Shown here piece after piece: positions 53,001 to 59,641 of a DNA stretch of 64,000 nt. The DNA is taken from positions 111,245-175,244 of the forward strand of contig NZ_CP139710.1 in the NCBI RefSeq assembly GCF_034377145.1, written 5' to 3'. The DNA comes from Sulfitobacter sp. OXR-159 (GTDB taxonomy: Bacteria > Pseudomonadota > Alphaproteobacteria > Rhodobacterales > Rhodobacteraceae). Position 1 is the stretch's first letter. Each line of letters opens with the position of its first letter. The translations under genes were made by a program, and so were the position numbers. Below the pieces are notes generated by a model. The model ran no database searches and was not told where the DNA came from. It saw only the letters and a program-made list of their open reading frames with translations.

Positions 53001-53366
53001 GAGCATTGCCGAAACATCCGGACTGATCGTATTCGGCGATACAAATGAAACTGGCTGGTCCGAGTCCCGTAGAGCGATCGCTTGATGAACCAACTGATAA
53101 GCCGTTGCGGCAACAAAGCCTGCCGCTGCCCGGTTTTCTCTATCGGGATTAATGGCTACCAATGCTTCATTGGTCTGCGCCAACCGGCGTGCAAATCGAA
53201 TTGTGCCCTCGAGAAGCTCTTCCCCATTTTCACTCTCGCGAAGCAGTACCCTTGCCGATACGATCTCGGCGAAAGCACGTGCAAGTCGGTCAGGCAAACC
53301 TTCGCGGTCCAGGTCGGGCAAGTCTGGGGTGGACCTGATGAGTTCGGACGTTGCGGGATCATACAT
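50067..53366 (-). CDS. Superfamily 2 helicase, HamB-like (Hachiman-type defence)
   Basis: A 1099-aa DEAD/DEAH-type helicase of the Ski2/Hel308 kind. Motif I AIGFPTGAGKSTTAQ lies at about residue 320, motif II IFDECHLMHP at about 418, motif III VLMSAMMKN shortly after, and motif VI NAAGRAGRAGES at about 725. A long N-terminal helical region and a C-terminal region of about 350 residues without known motifs flank the core. The start is set at the ATG overlapping the stop of the upstream nuclease-like gene, giving MYDPATSEL. A nuclease-like small protein followed by a large helicase in overlapping genes is the organisation of Hachiman (HamA, HamB). Assignment to that system is by architecture and motif, not by search. 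Confidence 0.78.
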   Translation of the reverse strand: MYDPATSELIRSTPDLPDLDREGLPDRLARAFAEIVSARVLLRESENGEELLEGTIRFARRLAQTNEALVAINPDRENRAAAGFVAATAYQLVHQAIALRDSDQPVSFVSPNTISPDVSAMLLFLVAGASADAAEVADSIRIPSGDWLQSELILHLIMLAKGQVGRIRNRKRPPQDRLVSGTGGERANAALYYRLLRGVRALAFVLQGRRVRGMVDPIAVFSEVKSLAAGASDLEDTFPEGAIAVFPGPFHLASLLIAAGSALMESAVVNLPPPDGVPEDRWTEAMKTVAETRPYLWRNHKDAVAQGYLKIGTSAAIGFPTGAGKSTTAQLKIHATLLSGRKAVFLAPTHALVDQTARDLRGAFPRATVRGERMDEFGFSGDSDELPDVMVMTPEACLLTSHMEPERFDDVGLLIFDECHLMHPSTDGDRRAIDAMLCILGFTRVVPDADIVLMSAMMKNTYELSGWLAELTGRNSLALDNAWKPTRQLRGCVVYDEKRLADLRKLLRNARAKSSTAGVPAAVKRKLTAKPNAFFSVKQTWASQVRRDYALVPLLNETLQLSTNKFWKVTPNSGVVASSVAAAAAGAGLRTLVFSQSIPNAFSISEKAGAALDECSVELTETEQRLYEISVDEMGGADQLYLTLVGGKLASQAATHHGQLLPEERQLVEALYKRKGALAVLAATPTLGQGMNLPADLVIIAEDSQFDASSGRKDLLGPEDLLNAAGRAGRAGESATGIVLVIPGQVVGLDDAENKIGSRWSRLRDIFGQTDQCLVLDDPFTALMDRIHNSATEIGDLERYVVARLAETDHGDDGKVDIRLGLARSFAAYRKRQDADEDWVESRTAAALSLLKSDDGDLAVEQLSLRNTASMLGLPEDILDDMSKALSKHGFRNFKTVESLCDWVFEWLMVKPEYLVRLVKLETLEYLFGTEIKKLKDDQSRASYSLPKLRAALKDWMNGAPLKKIQKRLSDKTRDKKRSTSARKFVIRLVPDLAHLMGAPLQILQGHVNVHSAEKTEPCTAMVFANRCVRRGFSNAEMAAFGSLMWSAKWSRREVHRHFAEIVPYLKPAAVSESQEALEARVESASDSELNNRDLDDLI

Positions 53367-54147
53367 TGGCTGCCGCCTCGGCACTGTCGATCTTGACGAG
53401 CGCTTTCTCCGCTACACAATCTATCCAGTCGCGAACGTCTTCCAAAACTAAGGTTTCGGCGCGCCGGCGTGCTACGTCACCCAGTACAGACTTCTCATAC
53501 CCTTTGAACAAGCCCTTGCGTCCCTTTGCCGATGCATATTTGCCACCAACGGTCACCGCCACGCGGTATGCCCGTTTTTCATTCCATAGAATATCGGCAA
53601 CAGTCCCGTCGGGGTCTGGGTCTCTGGATACCTCAAGTAGCGAAGTTACCGACGCAATGAGTTCGTTGTCTCGTCCGCCTGTTTCAAACTGCTCAAACTC
53701 CGGCCAGACCTTTGATTTAACTTGGTTCCGAGGGTTCTTGGTCGCCTTCTCTTCGCAGATGACAACATGGGCAATGCCGTCGCTGTCGAACTCAATAATG
53801 AGGCCATCCAACCCTTTGTCCGCTTTAATCATCTGTGGAGCCCGTATGAGAGCCTCATCGTCGAAACGGTGAGCGGCGATCCACGCAATGACCTGAAAAA
53901 CCCAACCATCCCGATGGTAGGTCTTGTCGCCAGTGCCGACGGTCAAAAGCTTTCGCGCACCTTCGAAACCGCCTTTGGGATAGCGCGCGGGCAAATCGCC
54001 TGTGGCGCGCAATATGCGCTCCACTGTTCGCGACTGACCTATTGCGACGCGGGCCAGGAGCTCAGCAAGCTGGTCCTCGTCCTCAATCGTCCAAGTGGAG
54101 CCCGACCAACAATCTTTCTGCCGTATTGGGGTTAGGGTTACTGGCAT
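53359..54147 (-). CDS. PD-(D/E)XK-type nuclease candidate, HamA-like
   Basis: A 262-aa protein. The stretch KADKGLDGLIIEFDSDGIAHVVICEEKATKNPRNQ (broken here into family features) has Asp in GLDGL, followed after a hairpin by CEEKAT, the D...(D/E)xK pattern of restriction-type nucleases; a helix RDGWVFQVIAWIAAH precedes it. This arrangement resembles DUF1837/HamA proteins, where GFD...GESK is seen. The glutamate in the preceding helix of typical HamA proteins is not evident, so it may be a different family. The stop overlaps the helicase start (ATGTATGA), so the two proteins are made together. It likely cuts DNA when activated by the helicase (inference). Confidence 0.6.
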   Translation of the reverse strand: MPVTLTPIRQKDCWSGSTWTIEDEDQLAELLARVAIGQSRTVERILRATGDLPARYPKGGFEGARKLLTVGTGDKTYHRDGWVFQVIAWIAAHRFDDEALIRAPQMIKADKGLDGLIIEFDSDGIAHVVICEEKATKNPRNQVKSKVWPEFEQFETGGRDNELIASVTSLLEVSRDPDPDGTVADILWNEKRAYRVAVTVGGKYASAKGRKGLFKGYEKSVLGDVARRRAETLVLEDVRDWIDCVAEKALVKIDSAEAAANV

Positions 54148-54305
54148 GAGCTAGACGCGCAACTCAGCGATGTCGATCAGGCTTGGCGTCTTAACGGTAG
54201 CTGCAGAATGAGTGTTTCTCATCGTCGGACTCGCTCAAATGTAGAACTTGAATGGCTGGCGTTCGGCGTCATTGGCGCTTCCCATGACCAGAACATATTT
54301 ATTTG

Positions 54306-55826
54306 TCATTGCGCTGCCCTTGTCTCGGCCAGAAAAGCTGCAAACGGTCGAATATCTTCCCTCACGCTCGCTGTCTCTAAAGCGGCCATGTAAGCCGCGC
54401 GCTGTTCGAGCTTGATGACTGTCCATGGTTGCCCGGCAGCGGCCATCATGACGTTCATCAGAAAGCGCGCTATTCGACCGTTCCCGTCCAGGAACGGATG
54501 GATAAATACGAAGATGAAATGTCCAAGGACGATCCGAACAGTCGGGTCATCTTCCGCCTTGAGTAGGTCGAAGAAGACCGGCATGCAGTCTCGAACTGCC
54601 TCAGGACTCATTGGGACATGCTGGGATTGCCGAATGTACACAGGGGACGATCGGTAGCCTGCAAGTTGAGAGGCCTTCAGGATGCCCGCTGTGACAGACG
54701 GTGCGAATAGGTTGCGATACCAATCACTCAGATCGCGCTCAACAACCTCACCCGCGTCAGCACCTTCCAGAACTGCCCGAATGCTTTCCTTCACTCTCTG
54801 AAATGCTTCCCAATATCCACGCGCTGCAAGGGCGTCTTTCAGCGCTCGGTCTTGCTCATCTGTTTCTGGGTTCCAGGTCCCCGAACGCACTTTGTCAATC
54901 AGTTCCGGCGAGACACGATAGCCCTCAATGGAGAGCGAATGATACGCATCCGTGACATAGATTTCGTCGATCTGCTTGAGATAGGCGTCGATGTCATTGG
55001 TGATGGGTTGGGCCTTTGGAAAGAGATCAATAACATCGTCGCGCATGCTCTCCCACTTCAAGCGGATGCGATGCACGTGGGGCGAGGTGATCCGCCCGGC
55101 GTTTGGCACAAGAATCGACTGCTCAAAGGGGTTGATCTCGCGAACGTCATGCGAAGCGGCTTTCATCGCCGCAAGGATTTCGTCTGCGACCTTTTCGGAC
55201 CCGATGCTTCTAAAAGCACCAGCAAGCCTGCCGGCCGCTCGCGTGTGCCCCCCGTCCAACAGCTTGCCAAGCAGCCGTGAGGCATCTGGCATCATAGCAA
55301 GCACAGTGCGCGCTTCTGTCGGATGGTTTTGGAAGAAGACCTCGGGAACGAGGATTAGGGCATCCTCGACGGAGAATAGGCGTAAATTGTCGACGATTTC
55401 GAGCGCCTCATCTGACGCGATCGTTGCGCGCGTCTCAAAAAGCGACGTGTTGTGGGGCAGATCGGTCTTAGAGTTTCCGCCCTTGACCGCTCTTACCAAT
55501 AGCTGAGCAGGAACTGTCGTGTTTCCAGCATGTATGATGAGGGACTGTTCAGGAGACAGAGACCAGTCAGTGCCAAACCGATCTGACAGGTATTGTGCGC
55601 AGAATCCCCAAAACGATGTGTACCATGCTGTGCTCTCACCGGCGTTTTCATCGGGGCGTGATGGGATGTACCAGCCCTTCATGACTTCCTTCAGGAAGCC
55701 TGCCTTCAGCAGCCGTTCGCGGTGAGTGCGTGACATGTCTTTGGAGCGAATGGCAATCGAACCACCAGACTGTAGTGTCTCGAGCTCTTCCAAGGAGCTT
55801 GCAAGCTTCTCTGCGGCACTCGGCAT
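54306..55826 (-). CDS. AbiEi-like winged helix fused to a Fic domain
   Basis: A 506-aa protein with two parts. Residues about 10-70 read as the N-terminal winged helix of AbiEi-type antitoxins (LASSLEELETLQSGGSIAIRSKDM then RERLLKAGFLKEVMKGWYI). The C-terminal half is a Fic domain with HPFLDGNGRIAR at about 445-456, complete, and an inhibitory S-x3-E-G motif (SLSIEG) at about 300, so it is self-inhibited. A DNA-binding regulator and an AMPylating enzyme in one chain suggest a self-regulating toxin. Four 24-bp repeats directly upstream are its likely operator. It is first in the run of defence genes, 158 bp before the nuclease-like gene; a 24-codon frame overlaps its stop but is probably not a gene. 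Confidence 0.82.
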   Translation of the reverse strand: MPSAAEKLASSLEELETLQSGGSIAIRSKDMSRTHRERLLKAGFLKEVMKGWYIPSRPDENAGESTAWYTSFWGFCAQYLSDRFGTDWSLSPEQSLIIHAGNTTVPAQLLVRAVKGGNSKTDLPHNTSLFETRATIASDEALEIVDNLRLFSVEDALILVPEVFFQNHPTEARTVLAMMPDASRLLGKLLDGGHTRAAGRLAGAFRSIGSEKVADEILAAMKAASHDVREINPFEQSILVPNAGRITSPHVHRIRLKWESMRDDVIDLFPKAQPITNDIDAYLKQIDEIYVTDAYHSLSIEGYRVSPELIDKVRSGTWNPETDEQDRALKDALAARGYWEAFQRVKESIRAVLEGADAGEVVERDLSDWYRNLFAPSVTAGILKASQLAGYRSSPVYIRQSQHVPMSPEAVRDCMPVFFDLLKAEDDPTVRIVLGHFIFVFIHPFLDGNGRIARFLMNVMMAAAGQPWTVIKLEQRAAYMAALETASVREDIRPFAAFLAETRAAQ

Positions 55827-55846
55827 AATTATTCGGCTCCGTTCGA

Positions 55847-55942
55847 GATTTAGGTTTTAGCGTCGTACATGATTTAGGTGTATGTGTCGAACGATCTTTA
55901 GGGTTTTGTGATGCGCAAATCTTAGGTTTTAGTGTTATTGGC
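55847..55942. promoter_or_regulatory. Four 24-bp direct repeats upstream of the AbiEi-Fic gene
   Basis: TTTAGG occurs at 55849, 55873 and 55897 and as CTTAGG at 55921, an exact 24-bp period, with related following bases (GTTTTAGCGT, TGTATGTGT, GTTTTGTG, TTTTAGTGT). The array begins about 20 bp before the start codon. It is a likely operator for the encoded winged-helix domain. Confidence 0.7.
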
Positions 55943-56783
55943 CCCTCCTGCCCTTTGGTCAGGACCGCGCCCTACTCGGTCGGCTGCGCGCAGCCGCCCT
56001 CCCCGAGCTGAAACGCCGCCTCTCCCTGCGACGTGCCGCTGGCCGCGCCGTCTCCTCCGGAGCCAGCCCGACCAGCCGTCGCACGGTCGTGGTAACGCTT
56101 CATCTCGGCCATTCGGTAACGGTCGCTGGGGCGGGCGTGTGACATCAGTGATCACGTACCTCGCGTCTCGGCCGCTGTTGGTCCTCGCTTTGCCGGACAC
56201 GCAGCTCCGCGCCGCGATCATGGGTCGCAAACGATGTCCGACGACCGCCGGATTGCATTGACCGAAGCTGGCAGAAGGCCGGTGATGGTCGTGCTGTGCA
56301 AACCCAAGCTATCGGGTTGCCGTAGAGGGTCAGTTCGAAATCCCGGTGATCCGAACAGGTTGTCGAAGCTTCGACGTTCTCCATGCTGCGCTTCAAGACA
56401 ACACACATCGGGTTGCCACGGAAACCAGCCGTCGTGGCACGTGAGGCAGGGACAGCAAAGCTCTGACTGGTCGGGATTCGGATCGGGGCAAGAGGACAGA
56501 GAAGACATCGCCCGCCCTGCAGCGCCTCCCTCGGCCGTTCCCCTACCTTCCTTCGCCGCCACCGCTCTTCTCCTTTTGTCTGAGTTGCATGACATGCTGG
56601 TCGCAGCTGTCGCCCCGTCCACAAAGGTTGTCGCCGATCTTTTTCCCTTGCCCCTGCGGGCCATTCCTCGCGGAGCAAAAAGACCGGCGCCTGCCCCTCT
56701 CCGCTGCGCTCCGCCTGCGGTGTGGCCGGGCCTTGGCCAGCTGCAAGGTGACCATCATTGCAACGCAAACAAGGAGAAGAGCA
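55943..56783. other. GC-rich region without a confident gene
   Basis: Several long frames overlap on both strands but none resembles a known protein, and they lack ribosome binding sites. The right end is the leader of the DUF736 gene with AAGGAG before its ATG. It may contain decayed plasmid accessory genes. Confidence 0.4.
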
Positions 56784-57122
56784 ATGACCACGAACTGCAT
56801 CAAATTCACCAGCGCCGACATCGAAACCGCCAAGGGGGTCGGCTCCATCTCGACCCTGACCTTCGACCTCGACATCACGGTCGAACCCGTCGCAAGCGCG
56901 AACCCGATGGCCCCCACGCACCGCGTCCTCGGCCGCTCCCCGCGCGGCAAGCTGGTCGAGTGCGGCGGCATCTGGAAGAAACAGAACAAGGAGACCGGCG
57001 CCGACTACTACACGCTGACCATTCGCGACCACGGCTTCAACGCCAACCTCGGCAAGGCCGCGAACCAGGACGATCTGTCCCTGCAGGCCGTCATCCCCTG
57101 GGGGCCAAAGGACGCCGCCTAA
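56784..57122 (+). CDS. DUF736 family protein
   Basis: A 112-aa protein of the DUF736 family, small beta-rich proteins common on alphaproteobacterial plasmids and integrative elements near transfer genes. Family features: ISTLTFDLDITVEPVASAN, THRVLGRSPRGKLVECGGIWKK, DYYTLTIRDHGFNANLG and SLQAVIPWGP. Function unknown. Start decided by AAGGAGAAGAGCA directly before the ATG. It is followed by a clear terminator, so it is a single-gene unit. No transfer genes are nearby in this window. Confidence 0.82.
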   Translation: MTTNCIKFTSADIETAKGVGSISTLTFDLDITVEPVASANPMAPTHRVLGRSPRGKLVECGGIWKKQNKETGADYYTLTIRDHGFNANLGKAANQDDLSLQAVIPWGPKDAA

Positions 57123-57130
57123 GCCAACAG

Positions 57131-57159
57131 CCAGACCGCTCCGGCGGTCTGGCTTTTTC
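57131..57159 (+). terminator. Rho-independent terminator after DUF736
   Basis: GCCAGACCG and CGGTCTGGC form a perfect 9-bp stem around CTCCGG, followed by five T, 8 bp behind the stop codon. Confidence 0.9.
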
Positions 57160-57756
57160 TCGTTTCAAGAAACGACAATGGTTCGGGTCCGAAACCCGTG
57201 TCTGAAGGTTGCGGCATATTCCGGACGACGTCGCCGTGGCGGGTAGGAAGCTGGATAGGTCGCAGATGCGGCTTTGATCTTTCTGTTCAGTGACAACGTG
57301 CATCGCGCGAACCCGAGTCGGAACCGAATGTCCGCAGGAAGAACTGGCGGCCCGCTGGGCGAGACAAGCGCTCCCCTTCCGCCGGTCGAGCAATCCGCGC
57401 CTGGGTCGTCTTGGCGAAGCTGCCAGGGGCGGCGAACTCACCCTGTGCCGCGTGGGTGTAGCCGCAGATCAACGTCATGTGTCCGGGGGACGAAGTATCA
57501 CGTCAGGGCCACCGCCGCGCGCCTTTCCGTCGACCTGTTGGCCTTTCAGATCGCTAGCCCGGGGTCGAGCGGTCGGCAACGCCGGGGGGCAGGTTTCTGG
57601 GCGGCTGACGCCTTGAGCGCTGCGGGGCATCGCCCACAACAAACCTGCCCCTGTCGTGCTCCATTTCATTCCGCCCCGTGCCGGGTGCAGCCCGCTCTCA
57701 TGCCCCCGGTCTTTTCCACGATCCGTCCAACGACGATCAACGGAAAGGATCATATC
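57160..57756. other. Intergenic region, leader of a truncated gene
   Basis: No gene recognised. Frames are open on both strands because of high GC. The right end carries GGAAAGGA before the ATG of a gene cut by the IS6 element. Confidence 0.4.
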
Positions 57757-57852
57757 ATGACACTCGAACAATCCATCGACCTCGCCGAAATGCAAGCCGA
57801 CATGGCCTTCGAGGCCTACCTCGCCGCCTTTGATGAAGACGCCCATCCAGAG
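57757..57852 (+). pseudogene. Gene start truncated by IS6 element
   Basis: Thirty-two codons with a good ribosome binding site read MTLEQSIDLAEMQADMAF, then EAYLAAFDEDAHPE, an acidic helical protein start. The frame enters the left end of the IS6 element, which cuts off the rest. The remaining part is not found on the other side of the element. Confidence 0.5.
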
Positions 57853-58662
57853 GGCATTGCCAAGTTGGGTGATCGTGGGCGCAAGGGGGCGTGGCGTGAG
57901 CGCTTATGCGGTCATCTGGAGCGCATAGTCGTTCCACAGGCTGAAGGCGTCAGCCCGTGCGTGGCGGTATGAAGATGCGGTGAGACGATAGCGACGGGGA
58001 CGGAAGAGGGTGTTTATCTGATCATGGGCCGCGAGGAATCTCTGCACCTGTTGTTGGGACTTGAAGCGCCCCATGATTTTCTCTCGCCGTCGCGTTGGTC
58101 TATGTGAGCCCTCGATCCGGTTGTTCAAGCCCTTGTGTGCCCGATGATCGGCGTCGGGAGCGAGCTTCCGGATCGGCGCAAAATAGCTGCGCAGTTTGTC
58201 GGTGATCACCACACGGGGCTGGCCGAACTGCGCGATGAGCCTTGCCAGAAAGCGCTTTGCCGCCCTGGCATTTCTGCGGGTTTGCACGAGGATGTCGAGC
58301 GTGTCGCCATTGGCATCCACGGCCCGCCACAGCCAGTGCTTCTTGCCACGGATCGGGATAACCACCTCGTCCAGATGCCAGTTGTCTGAAGGCGCTGGCC
58401 GGTCTCGTAGGATGCGGGTCGAGAAATGCCCGCCAAAGCGGTTGACCCAAAGCCTGATGCTCTCGCGGCTCACGATCACGCCGCGCTCGGCCAAAAGGTC
58501 CTCGACGTCCGCCGTGCTCAAAGCAAAACGGTGCCAGGCCCAGACGGCATAGGCAATGATCTCCCGGGGAAAGCGAAAGCCCTTCAGGCGCGGCATGGAT
58601 GACGGCATTTTCATCCGAGATCCTGTAGCAGGGGCTCCACGACACAACAACTTGGCAATGCC
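57853..58662 (-). mobile_element. IS6-family insertion sequence, 810 bp
   Basis: Perfect 15-bp inverted ends GGCATTGCCAAGTTG, with one transposase gene, the size and layout of IS6/IS26-type elements. The 8-bp flanks (ATCCAGAG and GGTGATGT) differ, and the two neighbours are unrelated gene fragments, so the element marks a deletion or cointegrate junction rather than a simple insertion. Confidence 0.88.
57904..58614 (-). CDS. IS6 family transposase
   Basis: A 236-aa DDE transposase. Acidic residues: D82 in NWHLDEVVIPIRG, D139 in RVVITDKLRSY, and the Glu in the NNRIEGSHRPTRRRE region. The N-terminal REIIAYAVWAWHRFALSTADVEDLLAERG is the zinc-finger-less helix-turn-helix typical of the family. 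The start is the ATG giving MKMPSSMPRLKGF. It is intact and should be active. The degenerate copy near the replicase gene belongs to the same family but is not the same element. Confidence 0.92.
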   Translation of the reverse strand: MKMPSSMPRLKGFRFPREIIAYAVWAWHRFALSTADVEDLLAERGVIVSRESIRLWVNRFGGHFSTRILRDRPAPSDNWHLDEVVIPIRGKKHWLWRAVDANGDTLDILVQTRRNARAAKRFLARLIAQFGQPRVVITDKLRSYFAPIRKLAPDADHRAHKGLNNRIEGSHRPTRRREKIMGRFKSQQQVQRFLAAHDQINTLFRPRRYRLTASSYRHARADAFSLWNDYALQMTA

Positions 58663-58798
58663 GGTGATGTGATCGAGCGGCGACTAATGTTACTGTATGG
58701 CCCTTGCGCGCTAACTCCCGGGCGAAATAGTGATGCCGTCCGCCCATACCGGTGCCTGTGGTTGAACCGTAATGGTTGATTATCACTATTCGGGTCAT
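58663..58798 (-). pseudogene. 5' fragment of a WbuB-like glycosyltransferase gene
   Basis: The minus strand starts MTRIVIINHYGSTTGTGMGG and continues RHHYFARELARKGHTVTLVAA, the N-terminal Rossmann part of family 4 glycosyltransferases of the WbuB kind (R.Y..A.E....GH.V.IV). After 45 codons the frame runs into the IS6 end and the gene is lost. It shows that polysaccharide genes once lay here. Confidence 0.6.
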
Positions 58799-59374
58799 AT
58801 TGAGCACCTTGCTGTCTTTAAACTAGGAAAAGTTGCAGCGTTCGCAGCGCTGTGGAGTTCTACGGCTTGGTATGAGTTCCGTCCCAAACACTTGCATTTA
58901 GCGGATATTCCGAATGAACTGGCTTACAAGGGCGAAGCTTGGAAAGGCTGTAGCCTCAGAGCGCACAGCGAGAGTTTTTGCAATCCGCTGCATTAATAAA
59001 TCTCAGAAAAACACAAGCATGTCTGATTGGCACACGATCTCGCTTTCTGACGCTGCACGCAGGTTATTTCAGGGATGTATTGCTGCAGCGAGTAAAGTCC
59101 TCCGAACCAGGTCCGCGATAGCCTCTATCAACGTCTGATCGCTATCTCCAGATGAGTTGTTGATCAATTCTTGGATGAGCCTGTCTTTCGCCGATCATCT
59201 CTGGAAACCGGGCATAGCAAGCGAAAGATGATCTACATCAAGCGCGTTCGCGAACCTTCGGGCAACTGCGTAGGCGCCCCTTCGCCCTTCCCGAACCAAA
59301 GCAAATCACATCAGCAACCACCCACCCTACCGACGGTCAGCACACCCTAACCCCATATGTAACCATATGTATTC
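58799..59374. other. Intergenic region
   Basis: No gene recognised on either strand; only short frames without ribosome binding sites. It has lower GC than its surroundings and includes the promoter side of the lost glycosyltransferase gene. Confidence 0.4.
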
Positions 59375-59404
59375 TTGATCCTTTGCAGGCGTTCCGGCTA
59401 TAAA
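59375..59404 (+). promoter_or_regulatory. Sigma-70-like promoter of the copper operon
   Basis: TTGATC, 18 bases, TATAAA. Immediately downstream the sequence ACCTCCAGTTCCACGGAGG has inverted CCTCC/GGAGG arms, which might bind a copper regulator or be a leader hairpin. The copA start is 238 bp further on. Confidence 0.45.
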
Positions 59405-59434
59405 ACCTCCAGTTCCACGGAGGGCACGTGAATC

Positions 59435-59593
59435 ATGGATCCGACAAATTCAGAACTCGAAACAGGCCCCGCGCTGACCCTCGCAAGTTGCAAGGCAGAA
59501 CCGCGCGTAAACGCCCCCCGGCACGTGCCGTGTTCGAAGCGAACTGTGCCGAGCCGGGTGCGACTGACCTCCAAAACGCCGTCGAACCCTTGA
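59435..59593 (+). CDS. Possible small leader protein before copA
   Basis: A 52-codon frame (MDPTNSELETGPALTLASCK...) starts 10 bases behind GGAGGG in the copA leader. A second overlapping frame from a GTG at 59428 runs into the copA start. Both are possible; neither resembles a known protein. Either could couple translation to copA or be non-coding leader. Confidence 0.25.
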   Translation: MDPTNSELETGPALTLASCKAEPRVNAPRHVPCSKRTVPSRVRLTSKTPSNP

Positions 59594-59641
59594 GCACGCG
59601 CGCTGCGGCACCTTTCAGACAGACTAATACAAGGAAAACGA

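Noticed and set aside
56145..57032. Long minus-strand reading frame over the DUF736 leader and gene
   Set aside because: It is antisense to DUF736, very rich in Arg and Gly, and has no ribosome binding site; a shadow of GC-rich coding sequence.
58100..58807. Single 235-codon protein starting like a glycosyltransferase
   Set aside because: Only the first 45 codons are glycosyltransferase; the rest is the IS6 transposase gene in a wrong frame, joined at the IS end.
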